A stretch of 64,000 bases of DNA, from assembly GCA_021797775.1 (NCBI GenBank), contig JAJZZC010000007.1:1-64000 (forward strand), written 5' to 3'. This document shows, piece after piece, positions 35,488 through 43,552 of the stretch. This stretch comes from Bacillota bacterium. GTDB lineage: Bacteria > Bacillota > Sulfobacillia > RBS10-35 > JAJYVN01. Both the position numbers and the translations under genes were made by a program. The notes beneath the pieces were generated by a model. The model did no database searches. It saw only the letters and a list, made by a program, of their open reading frames with translations, and was not told where the DNA came from. Numbering within the stretch: the first letter of the stretch is position 1; each line of letters opens with the position of its first letter.

Positions 35488-35610
35488 CTAGTCGGGCGCC
35501 CGCGCCGAGATGCCAACCCAATCCGCGTCCCAGAGAGCATTTCCGTCCGGCGCGGCGGCAGGTGCGGGCACCAGTGCGTCGAAGCCTTCGATTGAGGGTG
35601 CGCGAAGCAT
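35488..35610 (-). CDS. Possible 40-residue upstream ORF in the rpoB leader
   Basis: ATG at 35610 opens a frame encoding [20 protein letters not shown] and 20 more residues ending in RAPD, then TAG. It lies wholly inside the predicted 270-base leader of rpoB. The Shine-Dalgarno match (GGGGGAC about 11 bases upstream) is weak. It could be a leader peptide or a chance frame. No homologue is recognised. Confidence 0.3.
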   Translation of the reverse strand: MLRAPSIEGFDALVPAPAAAPDGNALWDADWVGISARAPD

Positions 35611-35645
35611 GTGCGGCTGGGCCGTCCCCCTGCCCCACGGGGCAA

Positions 35646-35665
35646 CTATGGATGGTACTCCATAG
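35646..35665. promoter_or_regulatory. Dyad overlapping the rpoB -10 region
   Basis: CTATGGA (35646-35652) and TCCATAG (35659-35665) form a perfect 7-bp inverted repeat separated by 6 bases. It covers the -10 element and predicted start of rpoB and lies between the divergent rpoB and oxidoreductase genes, a typical operator position. The binding protein is unknown. Confidence 0.5.
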
Positions 35666-35680
35666 CCCGGCGCGGGTCAA
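35652..35680 (-). promoter_or_regulatory. Promoter of rpoBC
   Basis: On the minus strand TTGACC (35680-35675), a 17-base spacer and TACCAT (35657-35652) form a sigma-A-type promoter (5/6 and 4/6). Transcription would start near 35645 and leave a leader of about 270 bases before the rpoB TTG. rplJ/rplL, which often precede rpoB, are not on this side of the promoter. Confidence 0.7.
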
Positions 35681-35725
35681 GGGCGCTGATGGCGCGTTGG
35701 CATGTCCCCTGGCGGAGGGATCGCC

Positions 35726-36739
35726 GTGGCAGGTGCGTTGCGCCTCGGCGTCGTCGGGTTGGTGCACGACCACGTATGGAACATGCTGCCCCAGTTCGCC
35801 GCCTGCGGGGTACAGCCCGTGGCGGTGGTAGACGCCAACACACCGCTGACCGAGCGTGCGCGGCGCGAATTCGGGTATGCACACGCGCTGCCGGTGCTGG
35901 AGGGCCTGTGGGAACTGCGGCCGGACGCCGTCCTCTATTGCGGTCCGAACGCTGGGGCCGCGCCCGTTGTGGAGGCCTGCGCCGCGCGCGGGGTGCACGT
36001 ATTGGTGGAAAAGCCGCTGGCCGCGACGCTGGGGCAGGCCCGGCGCATCGCCACCGCTGCGGCGCGCGGCTGCGTCCATGTGATGTGTAACTGGCCGACG
36101 GCATGGGACCCGCGGGTCCAGCATGCGGCCGCGCTCGCGCGCGACGGCGCCCTGGGCAGGGTCTACACGGTCCGCTACCGCGCGGCACACAGTGGGCCGC
36201 GGGAGATCGGCTGCTCCCCGTACTTCTGGTCGTGGCTCTACGACGCCGAGCAGAACGGCGCCGGCGCCCTGATGGACTACTGCTGCTACGGCGCGGCCCT
36301 CTGCGCCTGGCTGCTCGGCCCGCCCGACACCGTCACGGCGGTGAAGGGGCGGCTGGTCAAGACCGATGTGCCGGTGGACGACAACGCCGTCATCCTGATG
36401 GCCTACGCCTCGGCATTCGGCATCGCCGAGGCGAGTTGGACGCAGGCGGGATACCGGCCGTACGGTCTGCAGGTGTTGGGCGAGCGCGCCGGTCTCGTGG
36501 CTGAGGGCGACGCATTGCTGCGCGTGGACGAGGAGCACCCGCGCGGTGAGCCGGTCGCGGTGCCCGAACTCCCAGCGGGCGCGCGCAATCCCGCGGAGTA
36601 CTTTCTATCGTGCCTGCGGGAGGACCGGGCGCCCGAGGGCCTGGTCAGCTTGGAGGTGGGCACCCTGGCACAGGCCATCCTCGAGGCGGGGCTCAGCGCC
36701 GCACGCACAGGCCAGGCGGTCCGGCCGGGTGGCCTGTGA
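35726..36739 (+). CDS. Gfo/Idh/MocA-family NAD(P)-dependent oxidoreductase
   Basis: The 337-residue protein has a Rossmann N-terminus (LRLGVVGLVHDHVWNMLPQF) and the family's EKP motif (residues 95-97, HVLVEKPLA), which positions the nicotinamide. The C-terminal alpha/beta domain includes GGALMDYCCYGAA-like sequence (AGALMDYCCYGA). GTG at 35726 is chosen because GGAGG lies seven bases upstream. ATG at 35702 lacks an SD. The substrate, probably a sugar or polyol derivative, cannot be inferred because no pathway genes adjoin it. It is divergent from rpoB and convergent with rng. Confidence 0.85.
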   Translation: MAGALRLGVVGLVHDHVWNMLPQFAACGVQPVAVVDANTPLTERARREFGYAHALPVLEGLWELRPDAVLYCGPNAGAAPVVEACAARGVHVLVEKPLAATLGQARRIATAAARGCVHVMCNWPTAWDPRVQHAAALARDGALGRVYTVRYRAAHSGPREIGCSPYFWSWLYDAEQNGAGALMDYCCYGAALCAWLLGPPDTVTAVKGRLVKTDVPVDDNAVILMAYASAFGIAEASWTQAGYRPYGLQVLGERAGLVAEGDALLRVDEEHPRGEPVAVPELPAGARNPAEYFLSCLREDRAPEGLVSLEVGTLAQAILEAGLSAARTGQAVRPGGL

Positions 36740-36790
36740 ACCAGATTTCGCAATCGGTAAAGCCTGGGCTCACAGTCGGCGGGCCCGCGA

Positions 36791-38542
36791 TCAGGGGATG
36801 ATCCTGGCCTTCGCGTAGGTGCGAAAGGTCCGGGTGACCTCCACCCGGACCTTTCGGCCGATGTGGGCCGCCCCGTCCGCGATGTCGAGCACGTACCCGT
36901 CAACCCGAGCGATCCCGTCCTGCTTGGCGGTGACGTGCGGCTCGTCGACCCGTACCTCCAGGACCTCACCCTCACGCACCGGTCGAGCCTGCGCCTCCAC
37001 CTCCTGCCGTCCGCCCAGCGCCCGTATCCGAACCTCCTCTGGGGGGCAGTCCATCGCACCGCGTACGAAGACCCCGCGTCCCGTGCTATGCTCCAGCGCC
37101 CGCAGCCCCGCGCCCCCCGGTCCGATCATCAGGGCCGCCACCGCGGGGTGCACTTCAACCAAAACGGCCTCGTGGCCCGAGGCGCGCAGCAGGGCCCGCA
37201 CCTGCTGCCGCGCGCGCCGGCTCAGCGTCTCCTCCGACGGCACGCGCCCCCTGCCCTCGCAGGCAGCGCAAGGACGGGTCAGAAGGTCACGCAGGCTCTG
37301 ACGGGCCTTCTTGCGCGTCATCTCGACCAGGCCCAACTGCGTGAGGCCCAAGACCTGCGGGCGGCTGCGGTCCGGCTGGCAAGCGAGTTCCAGCGCCTCG
37401 CGCACCCGGCGCCGGTGTTCCGCCACCTGCATGTCGATGAAGTCGACGACGATGATCCCGCCAATATCGCGCAGCCGGATCTGGCGCGCGATCTCCTCGG
37501 CGGCCTCTAGGTTGGTCTGGAGGAACGTCTCGTCGGGCGAGGCAGCGCCCACGAAACGCCCCGTGTTGACATCGATCGCGGTCAGGGCCTCCGCCTGGTC
37601 GATAATGATGTACCCACCGCTTGGCAGCGCTACGCGACGGGCGAGGGCCCGGTCGAGGGCGGCGTCGACCCCCCGGGTCACAAAGAGACCCTCGCGCATC
37701 TCCGCCGGGCTGGCCAGCTCGAGCCGATCAGCGTGGCGGGGCGCCATGACCTGGGCCAGGGCGCGCAGCCGCTCCCACTCCTCCCGGCTGTCAACCACGA
37801 CCCGTTGGACCTCATCGTTCAAACGGTCCCGCAAAACGCGCTGCACCACATCCAGGTCCCGATGCAACAGCAGGGGGGCCCTGGCGTGCCGCGCGCGCGC
37901 GCGCAGTTGCTCCCAGAGGGCACGGAGGTAGCGCATATCGAGGATGAGGTCCTCCGCGGCCACGCCCGCGGCCGCGGTCCGGACGATGAACCCATACCCA
38001 GGCTCCCGTGCCTGCTGGGCCAACCCACGCAACCGCTCGCGCTCGGAACCGTCGTTGATGCGGTGGCTGACGCCCACGTGGTCCATGCCCGGCATCAGGA
38101 CGAGGAAGCGCCCGGGCAGTGACAGGGCGCGGCTGACGCGGGCCCCCTTGCCCCCACTGGGCTCCTTGCGCACCTGCACCAGGATCTCCTGGCCCGGCTG
38201 CAGCAGGTCGGCGATGTCCGGCGCCTGCCCGGCCTTCGCTGGCACCTCGGCATCGGGCCCGCTCTCGGGTCCGGCGTCTGGGTCGCCTTCTGGCCGTGCA
38301 TCGTCCACGTAGAGGAACGCGTTGCGCTCCAGGCCGATGTCCACGAACGCGGCCTGCATCCCTCGCAGGACGTTTTGTACGCGGCCCTTGTACACGTTAC
38401 CCACAATGCGACGCCCGCCAGGCCGGTCGATGTCGACTTCGACGAGTTGCCCGCGTTCAAAGACCGCGGTGCGTGGCTCGTCGTCCTCGAAGCTCACCAA
38501 GATCTCGCGCTGCGGGACGGGTTCCTGAGCCTCAGCGGCCAA
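36791..38542 (-). CDS. rng: Ribonuclease E/G family endoribonuclease
   Basis: The protein has about 583 residues and processes rRNA and mRNA. An S1-like region near the N-terminus (GNVYKGRVQNVLRGMQAAFV) is interrupted by an acidic/proline insert. The catalytic Asp residues lie in TAIDVNTGRFVG and VVDFIDMQ, and the zinc link is CAACEGRG. The last about 60 residues resemble a TRAM domain (IGRKVRVEVTRTFRTYAKAR). The start is uncertain: TTG at 38542 follows a 13-bp hairpin, while an open frame back to TTG 38659 would add 39 unconserved residues. An M50 protease gene lies upstream. Confidence 0.9.
   Translation of the reverse strand: MAAEAQEPVPQREILVSFEDDEPRTAVFERGQLVEVDIDRPGGRRIVGNVYKGRVQNVLRGMQAAFVDIGLERNAFLYVDDARPEGDPDAGPESGPDAEVPAKAGQAPDIADLLQPGQEILVQVRKEPSGGKGARVSRALSLPGRFLVLMPGMDHVGVSHRINDGSERERLRGLAQQAREPGYGFIVRTAAAGVAAEDLILDMRYLRALWEQLRARARHARAPLLLHRDLDVVQRVLRDRLNDEVQRVVVDSREEWERLRALAQVMAPRHADRLELASPAEMREGLFVTRGVDAALDRALARRVALPSGGYIIIDQAEALTAIDVNTGRFVGAASPDETFLQTNLEAAEEIARQIRLRDIGGIIVVDFIDMQVAEHRRRVREALELACQPDRSRPQVLGLTQLGLVEMTRKKARQSLRDLLTRPCAACEGRGRVPSEETLSRRARQQVRALLRASGHEAVLVEVHPAVAALMIGPGGAGLRALEHSTGRGVFVRGAMDCPPEEVRIRALGGRQEVEAQARPVREGEVLEVRVDEPHVTAKQDGIARVDGYVLDIADGAAHIGRKVRVEVTRTFRTYAKARIIP
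36822..36856. terminator. 15-bp perfect hairpin overlapping the 3' end of rng
   Basis: Arms 36822-36836 (CGAAAGGTCCGGGTG) and 36842-36856 are perfectly complementary around a 5-base loop. It lies 83 bases after the plus-strand oxidoreductase gene and inside the last codons of convergent rng. AAA/TTT ends give short U-runs in both directions. It is probably a terminator for the plus-strand transcript, perhaps bidirectional. Confidence 0.6.
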
Positions 38543-38565
38543 ACCGGGGCCGTGCCCCTCGCCGT

Positions 38566-38602
38566 GGTCGCGGGCGCCCCCCGGGAGGTGGCGCCCGCGA
38601 CC
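38566..38602. promoter_or_regulatory. 13-bp hairpin in the rng leader
   Basis: GGTCGCGGGCGCC (38566-38578) and its exact complement (38590-38602) flank an 11-base loop. On the rng transcript it lies between the predicted transcription start (near 38677) and the preferred rng start at 38542. RNase E/G genes are known to autoregulate through leader hairpins in E. coli. A similar role here is inference. Confidence 0.5.
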
Positions 38603-38683
38603 CTGTTCCCCGTTGTCCAATCCTGACCATGGCTCCCAGCAACAAACTTGCGTTGCCAAACCGGCGGCTTCGGCCTTGGGAGG

Positions 38684-38689
38684 ATTATA
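38684..38689 (-). promoter_or_regulatory. Perfect -10 hexamer upstream of rng
   Basis: TATAAT occurs on the minus strand 142 bases ahead of the preferred rng start. Nothing close to TTGACA lies 16-18 bases upstream and there is no extended -10 TG. In DNA this GC-rich a perfect TATAAT at an operon start is still notable. Confidence 0.4.
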
Positions 38690-38961
38690 GCCCGCGCGTT
38701 CGCCGCCCTGCGCAGAGCCGCCGAGCGGCAGGGTCGCGTCCCAGACGGCGCCACGAGCGGGGGTCCTGCGGAGCGGTACGCCGGTCCGCTCGCGCCCACC
38801 ACCGCTTGCCGCGCACGGGTTCGGCGCCTCGATGCGGCCGCGGCGCCCGTGGGGTCACGGGGGCCAGTGACGGCCGTACGCGCCGAATTCGGCCTGCACC
38901 CGCAATCGCCTGTGGCGCAAGCGACTCGCCCAGAACGACGCGACCTTGCGCCGAGCGGCCC

Positions 38962-39852
38962 TCACGGCGGCTGGGGCCGGGCCGGCTCCGCCAGCACCTC
39001 TGCAGGCGCCCGCGCGCCACGGTCGCGCAGCGCACGCCACACGTCGGCCTCGTCCCAGGGCCCCGAGGCCGCTCCCGCCCCATCGACGATCCAGACGATG
39101 TGGTAGGCCCGCGGCGCGAATTGTTGGACCAGGTCGCGCAGGGCCAACCCCGGTGCCACGGCCAGCGGGCGGACCGGGTAGAGCCCTGCGGTGGCGATGG
39201 CCCCCCCGCGCCGGGCCAGTTCCCGCCAGGGACGCACGCGCGCCTCTCTCCTCTCGGGCCCTGCCCGCATGGCGACGAAGGCCCCAAAGATGAAGAGGCC
39301 TGGCACGCAGACGGCCCGCAGCAGGAGCGCGGCCCCCGCCGCCAGCAGGACCGCGGCCAACACGTAGCCGGCGCGGCTCACGGCCCTGGTGGCAGCCTGG
39401 CGGCCGCGGTCCACCGCCAGCATCGCCTGGACCGCGCGGCCCCCGTCCAGCGGAAGAGCGGGCAGGAGGTTGCCAGCTCCGACCACGGCGTTGGCCCCCA
39501 GGAAGAAGGTGCCAACGTCTGGACGCAGCCAACCGATCTCCCGCAGTGCAAAGCCCGCACCTAGCCAGAGCAGGTTGTGCACGGGTCCCGCCAGCGCCAC
39601 CGCCGCCTCCACGCCGGGGTCGGCTAGGTCCAGCCCCTCCAAGCGCAGCACGCCGCCGAAGGGCAGGATCTCCGCGGAGGCGACCCGCAGGCGGAAAGCC
39701 GAGGCCACGAGCAGGTGGGCCAACTCGTGGCCGGCCAGCACGACACAGAGGGCCAGAACCTCTCGGCCCATGCCGCCGGCAACGGCCGCCGCCAGCAGGA
39801 CCAGGAACACGGGGTGGACCCGCAGGCGCAGACCGCCCCATGCGCGGCTCAT
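38962..39852 (-). CDS. M50-family (site-2 type) intramembrane metalloprotease
   Basis: The protein has about 296 residues and several hydrophobic helices. GHELAHLLVA (H42, E43, H46) is the HExxH zinc motif, and NLLPALPLDGG (N128 to D136) supplies the third ligand in the NPDG-type motif, as in SpoIVFB and S2P. A C-terminal segment of about 70 residues resembles a CBS domain. M50 genes often neighbour rng in Bacillota. SpoIVFB-type sigma-factor processing is possible, but no SpoIVFA gene adjoins it. The ATG at 39852 lacks a clear SD. Confidence 0.85.
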   Translation of the reverse strand: MSRAWGGLRLRVHPVFLVLLAAAVAGGMGREVLALCVVLAGHELAHLLVASAFRLRVASAEILPFGGVLRLEGLDLADPGVEAAVALAGPVHNLLWLGAGFALREIGWLRPDVGTFFLGANAVVGAGNLLPALPLDGGRAVQAMLAVDRGRQAATRAVSRAGYVLAAVLLAAGAALLLRAVCVPGLFIFGAFVAMRAGPERREARVRPWRELARRGGAIATAGLYPVRPLAVAPGLALRDLVQQFAPRAYHIVWIVDGAGAASGPWDEADVWRALRDRGARAPAEVLAEPARPQPP

Positions 39853-40654
39853 CGCACCGGGCATGGCGGGGGGTGGACGGGCACCCCGCGGACGCCCGGG
39901 TGCCGGGCCCGGCCACCCGGTCCCGGCCGGGCGCCCCTTGCCGCCCGGAGAGGCGGTAGCCCGCGGAGGACCGCCTGGCGGCGAGACAACGGCGCACGGA
40001 CGCAGCCCCTGTGCGACGACTCCCACCCTCGGGCATAGTCGACGACCACGCGGCGGCGGGAACCGGGCGGCTCCCCGTCCGCGGCGGCGACGCGGCGCGG
40101 TGCCAGCGGCACACCGCCCGGTGCAGCGCGGCGGGTTAGGGCGGCGCGGCGCGGCCCGCCCGCCCGGCCGATCGAGCGGAAGGGCCGAACCCTGTCCTGG
40201 CAAGCACGTGGACCGAGGCCGGTGGCGAGAGGGAGGGCCCGGATACCGGTAGGGGGCGGGACCTGCGCACCCCGTGTGGCGGCCGGGGCGCGGACCCAGG
40301 GCCCGGCGACCCACAACGCGGCAGGCGGCGACGCGCGGCGCAGCTCGCGACCGGAGAGAGCCACCCTCATGCCGCATGCTATGCGCCCGCGACCGCCTTA
40401 GCACCCTTCACGGCCCTAAAGATAGGCGTTCCGACACGGCCGAGCGGAGGTCGGTGCACGGTGAGAGATCGCAGGGATGCCGCATGCCCGCCCACCAGAC
40501 ATGCGCCACGCCATAGGTGGCACGGCGCCCACGCGTGGCGCATGGGCTTGGGGTACTCACCCGCGGGTCACCTGGGATCGCCCGGCAGGCAGGTTCCGGC
40601 TGCTCCGGGACCCCGTGCCCCCCGGCCGTGCCGCCGACCCGAGGACCCCCGTGG
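39853..40654. other. 800-base stretch without a recognised gene
   Basis: The M50 reading frame stays open upstream to 40404, but its Arg/Pro/Gly-rich translation has no M50 or M23 features and looks like a chance frame. No tRNA or known small RNA was recognised. The stretch contains a 12-bp inverted repeat (40500-40544). Confidence 0.5.
40500..40544. repeat. 12-bp inverted repeat
   Basis: CATGCGCCACGC (40500-40511) and GCGTGGCGCATG (40533-40544) are exact complements separated by 21 bases. It lies 111 bases beyond the stop of the solute-binding protein gene and may fold in its 3' untranslated RNA. There is no U-tract. Confidence 0.6.
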
Positions 40655-41971
40655 TTAGTCGGCGGTCAACCCAAGGGCGCCCAGAGCGGCGTTGCAGGCA
40701 CGCTCCGCGGTCGTGAACACCTCAGACACCGTCGACCCCGCACCTGGGGAGAAGGCCGCGACTTGGGCGTTGGTGAGGATGAAGAGGATGGCGGGGTGCC
40801 AGAAGATCTGGGGCAATACCTCACCGGGCGCGGCCACCACAACATTGGCGTCGTCCCCAGGGGGCAGCGGGGGGACCCAGGCGGGATCGGACTGGAGATC
40901 CGAACGGGCCGAAGGCGCCCCGTGGGCGTCCAGATAGCGTTGGGCCGTGTCGCCCCCCAACCACGTCAGGAAGTCCGCCGCGCCCGGCACATCCCGGCAC
41001 TGGGTCGAAATGCCCGCACCTAGGGCGAGCACCGGCGACAGCGGCTGTGGCAGGCTCGGGAAGGGGAGAAGCCCCATCGCCATACCGTTGGCTTTGTCAA
41101 ACGACGCGGCACCGTTGCTGCCGAATCCGAAGCTAAAGAGGGCCCTCCCCCTGGTGAACGTGTTTGCCCCGCCATATGCCCGACAGATCGTTCCCAGCTG
41201 GTGGAGGACGGAGAGGCCCTTCCCGCGGGCGAAGGTGAAGCGCCCGCCGCTCGTCAGAGTGCCGCCATAACCCACCACCATGGTGCCCCACACGGGCGGG
41301 CCGATCTGCACCAAGTCGAGTCCGACGGTACCAGGGGGGAGCTTCGGCGCGGCGCGTCTCAGGATGCCGTCGATCTGCTCCAGACCCATGGCGCGCGTGG
41401 GCGGGACAAAGCCAGCGGGCACAGCAAGGAGGTCGTTGAACGCGAGCAGCCCGTGGGCAAAGCTATATGGCATGCCATAGAGCCTGCCTCGCAGCCGGAA
41501 GCTCGCCAGCGCGGCGGGCATGAGGGGACGCAGCGCCGAGGGTGGCACCAGGCTATCGAGCGCGTGCAGGAACGGCCCCACCCGACCGCCGCTGCCGGCG
41601 GCCACCCCCAGCCCGCCGACCCAGAGATTCGTCGCCGTCACGTCCACGATGTCCGGCAGGTGCTTGGGTAGCGGCGGTTGTCCGAGGTCAATGGCGGAGG
41701 AGACCGCCACGGCCTTCACCCGGGCCCGCGGGCCCGTTTGGTTGTACGCGGCGAGTAGCCCGGGCAATTGGGCGAACTGCGCGCCCACGGCGAGCGGCGG
41801 CGAGGCGGAGCAGGCCGCGAGCAGCAGGGGCGCCGCCCCGGTGGCCACCCCCACAGCCCCCCGCAGCGCCGCGCGCAGGAGGGCGCGCCGTCGGAGCCCG
41901 AGCCGCTGCTCGCCCACCACGGCCGCTGGCGAAACCGCCCCGGAGGCCGGCGGATCCAGGCGCAGGGACAT
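40655..41971 (-). CDS. Extracellular solute-binding lipoprotein (family 1-like)
   Basis: The 438-residue protein has an N-terminal twin-arginine-like basic stretch (LGLRRRALLRAALRGAV), a hydrophobic core and a lipobox (LLLAAC), so it is probably an exported lipoprotein. The body resembles ABC importer solute-binding proteins of the sugar/oligosaccharide type, with late motifs such as GMPYSFAHGLLAFND and WLGGDTAQRYLD. The ATG at 41971 has GTGAGGAG four bases upstream. No permease or ATPase gene adjoins it, so the ligand and partner are unknown. It follows the FolP-like gene on the same strand. Confidence 0.72.
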   Translation of the reverse strand: MSLRLDPPASGAVSPAAVVGEQRLGLRRRALLRAALRGAVGVATGAAPLLLAACSASPPLAVGAQFAQLPGLLAAYNQTGPRARVKAVAVSSAIDLGQPPLPKHLPDIVDVTATNLWVGGLGVAAGSGGRVGPFLHALDSLVPPSALRPLMPAALASFRLRGRLYGMPYSFAHGLLAFNDLLAVPAGFVPPTRAMGLEQIDGILRRAAPKLPPGTVGLDLVQIGPPVWGTMVVGYGGTLTSGGRFTFARGKGLSVLHQLGTICRAYGGANTFTRGRALFSFGFGSNGAASFDKANGMAMGLLPFPSLPQPLSPVLALGAGISTQCRDVPGAADFLTWLGGDTAQRYLDAHGAPSARSDLQSDPAWVPPLPPGDDANVVVAAPGEVLPQIFWHPAILFILTNAQVAAFSPGAGSTVSEVFTTAERACNAALGALGLTAD

Positions 41972-42169
41972 CGTTCTCCTCACCGTTCCTCTACCGGCAG
42001 GGCGCGCTCTCTCCAGCCGCCGCTGCGACCGTCCGCCGCACGTCCACGGCGGCGCCCTGCTCGGCTCCCGGCGGCGCGTCCCCCTCGATCCTACGCACGG
42101 AGCGCCCGTCAGACCGGCACCGCGTTCCGGGGCGGCGAACCGGACACGGCCCCTGGCCCCCTGGCACGA

Positions 42170-43429
42170 TCACACCGCGGTGATGGCGGACCAGGACGGG
42201 CGGCCAACAAAGGCATCCGTGGCCCGCGCCACGCGGGCCATCCACGGCAGGTCGTGCACCCGAACCAAATCCGCGCCAGCGGCGATCCCGACAGACACCG
42301 CGGCCGCCGTCCCCGGAAGCCGTTCAGGAATCGACTCCGGGAAGCCCAGGACTCGGCCGATGGCGTGCTTGCGCGACGGCGCATGCAGGAGCGGCCGGCC
42401 GAGGCGGCGCAACTCGCCGAGCCGGCGCGTTGCCTGGAGATCCTCGGCGACGCTCTTGCCGAAGCCGAACCCCGCGTCGAGCACCACCTGCTCTCTCGCC
42501 ACCCCGGCGGCCTCTGCCCGACACAGGGCTTCGCCCAAAAACGCCGCGATCCCGTCGACCAGGTCCGCACCATTGTCGCGGGACGACCCGCCGTCCATGA
42601 GCACGAGCGGCGCCCGGTGGACTGCGGCGACCTCCCCGAGGGCCCTCTCGGCCAGGGCGTCGACGTCGTTGAGGAGCACGGGAGCAATTCGCAAGGCGGC
42701 TGCGGCGACGGCGCCATGGCGCGTGTCGACCGACAGCAGCGCGGGAAGGTCCGCCAGGGCCTCCAGCACGGGGAGCAGCCGCGCCATCTCTACCCCCGGG
42801 TCAATCCCGCCCAGGTCGCGCTCCGCGCTGGATTCCGCGCCAACGTCGACGATGTCCGCGCCGCCGCGCCACGCGGCCCACGCCGCGTCCACGGTCCGCG
42901 CCACCGACGGCAGACCCTGGCACCCATCGCTGAAAGAACCGATGGCGCGATTGACGATCCCGACGACGTAGGTCTTGTGGCCGAACGCCAAGCGGTATGG
43001 ACCACACTTCAAGGGCGCAGGCGCACCGGGCGCCGCCCCACCCGCCGGCGCGCCGCCACCCGCCGCCAGCCACCGGCCGAGGGCAGACAGGTCCGGGTCG
43101 CCGCAGCGGGCCAGGGTAGCGCCCAGGGACCGCAGGCGATCCCCCTCGCCGCTCCATAGGACACGGTCGCGGCCGACCGCCCACCCAGCGCCGGCGCGCT
43201 GCGCGTCGCCCGCCGCGCGGGCCCACACCGCGCGGCTGCCGCCAAGCGGGACCGGCCACTCGCCCCATGCGGTCGCGGCCCGCGCCGCGAAGCGCGCGCC
43301 GCCGGTGGCCCCACAGGCCACCAGGCGGCGGCGGACATCGGCTGGTCCGGTGACGGGAAGCCCGCGGGGCAGGGGCGCACCCAACAGCCCCCCCGGTCCG
43401 CGCTGCGGGGTGGGCTGCGCGACGGGCAT
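42170..43429 (-). CDS. Dihydropteroate synthase-like protein, FolP2-like loops
   Basis: This 419-residue protein has a non-conserved N-terminal region of about 140 residues and a TIM-barrel DHPS domain. Pterin-pocket residues are kept: N160, D235, N254, D318 (VLDAGFGFGK), K354 (PSRK), R390 and H392 (RVHD). Loop 1, normally NVTPDSF, reads NRAIGSF, and loop 2, normally STRPG, reads SSAERD. These loops build the catalytic substructure, so DHPS activity is doubtful. The IVNR start of loop 1 recalls actinobacterial FolP2. folE lies upstream on the same strand, so a pterin-related role is likely. Confidence 0.75.
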   Translation of the reverse strand: MPVAQPTPQRGPGGLLGAPLPRGLPVTGPADVRRRLVACGATGGARFAARAATAWGEWPVPLGGSRAVWARAAGDAQRAGAGWAVGRDRVLWSGEGDRLRSLGATLARCGDPDLSALGRWLAAGGGAPAGGAAPGAPAPLKCGPYRLAFGHKTYVVGIVNRAIGSFSDGCQGLPSVARTVDAAWAAWRGGADIVDVGAESSAERDLGGIDPGVEMARLLPVLEALADLPALLSVDTRHGAVAAAALRIAPVLLNDVDALAERALGEVAAVHRAPLVLMDGGSSRDNGADLVDGIAAFLGEALCRAEAAGVAREQVVLDAGFGFGKSVAEDLQATRRLGELRRLGRPLLHAPSRKHAIGRVLGFPESIPERLPGTAAAVSVGIAAGADLVRVHDLPWMARVARATDAFVGRPSWSAITAV

Positions 43430-43552
43430 CGGGCACGGCTCTCGGGACAGGGCGTGGAAGGGTTGCGGTCGCGCCTTCGTCGCGCCCCACCCCCACTCCG
43501 CGGAGCCGCCGAGGCTCCCGCGGACAGCCGCGGGGCGCTCTCGACCGGAACC

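Noticed and set aside
39853-40404. Upstream continuation of the M50 protease frame, a possible 180-residue N-terminal domain
   Set aside because: The translation is an Arg/Pro/Gly-rich frame with no conserved motif. The recognisable M50 protein starts at MSRAWGG.
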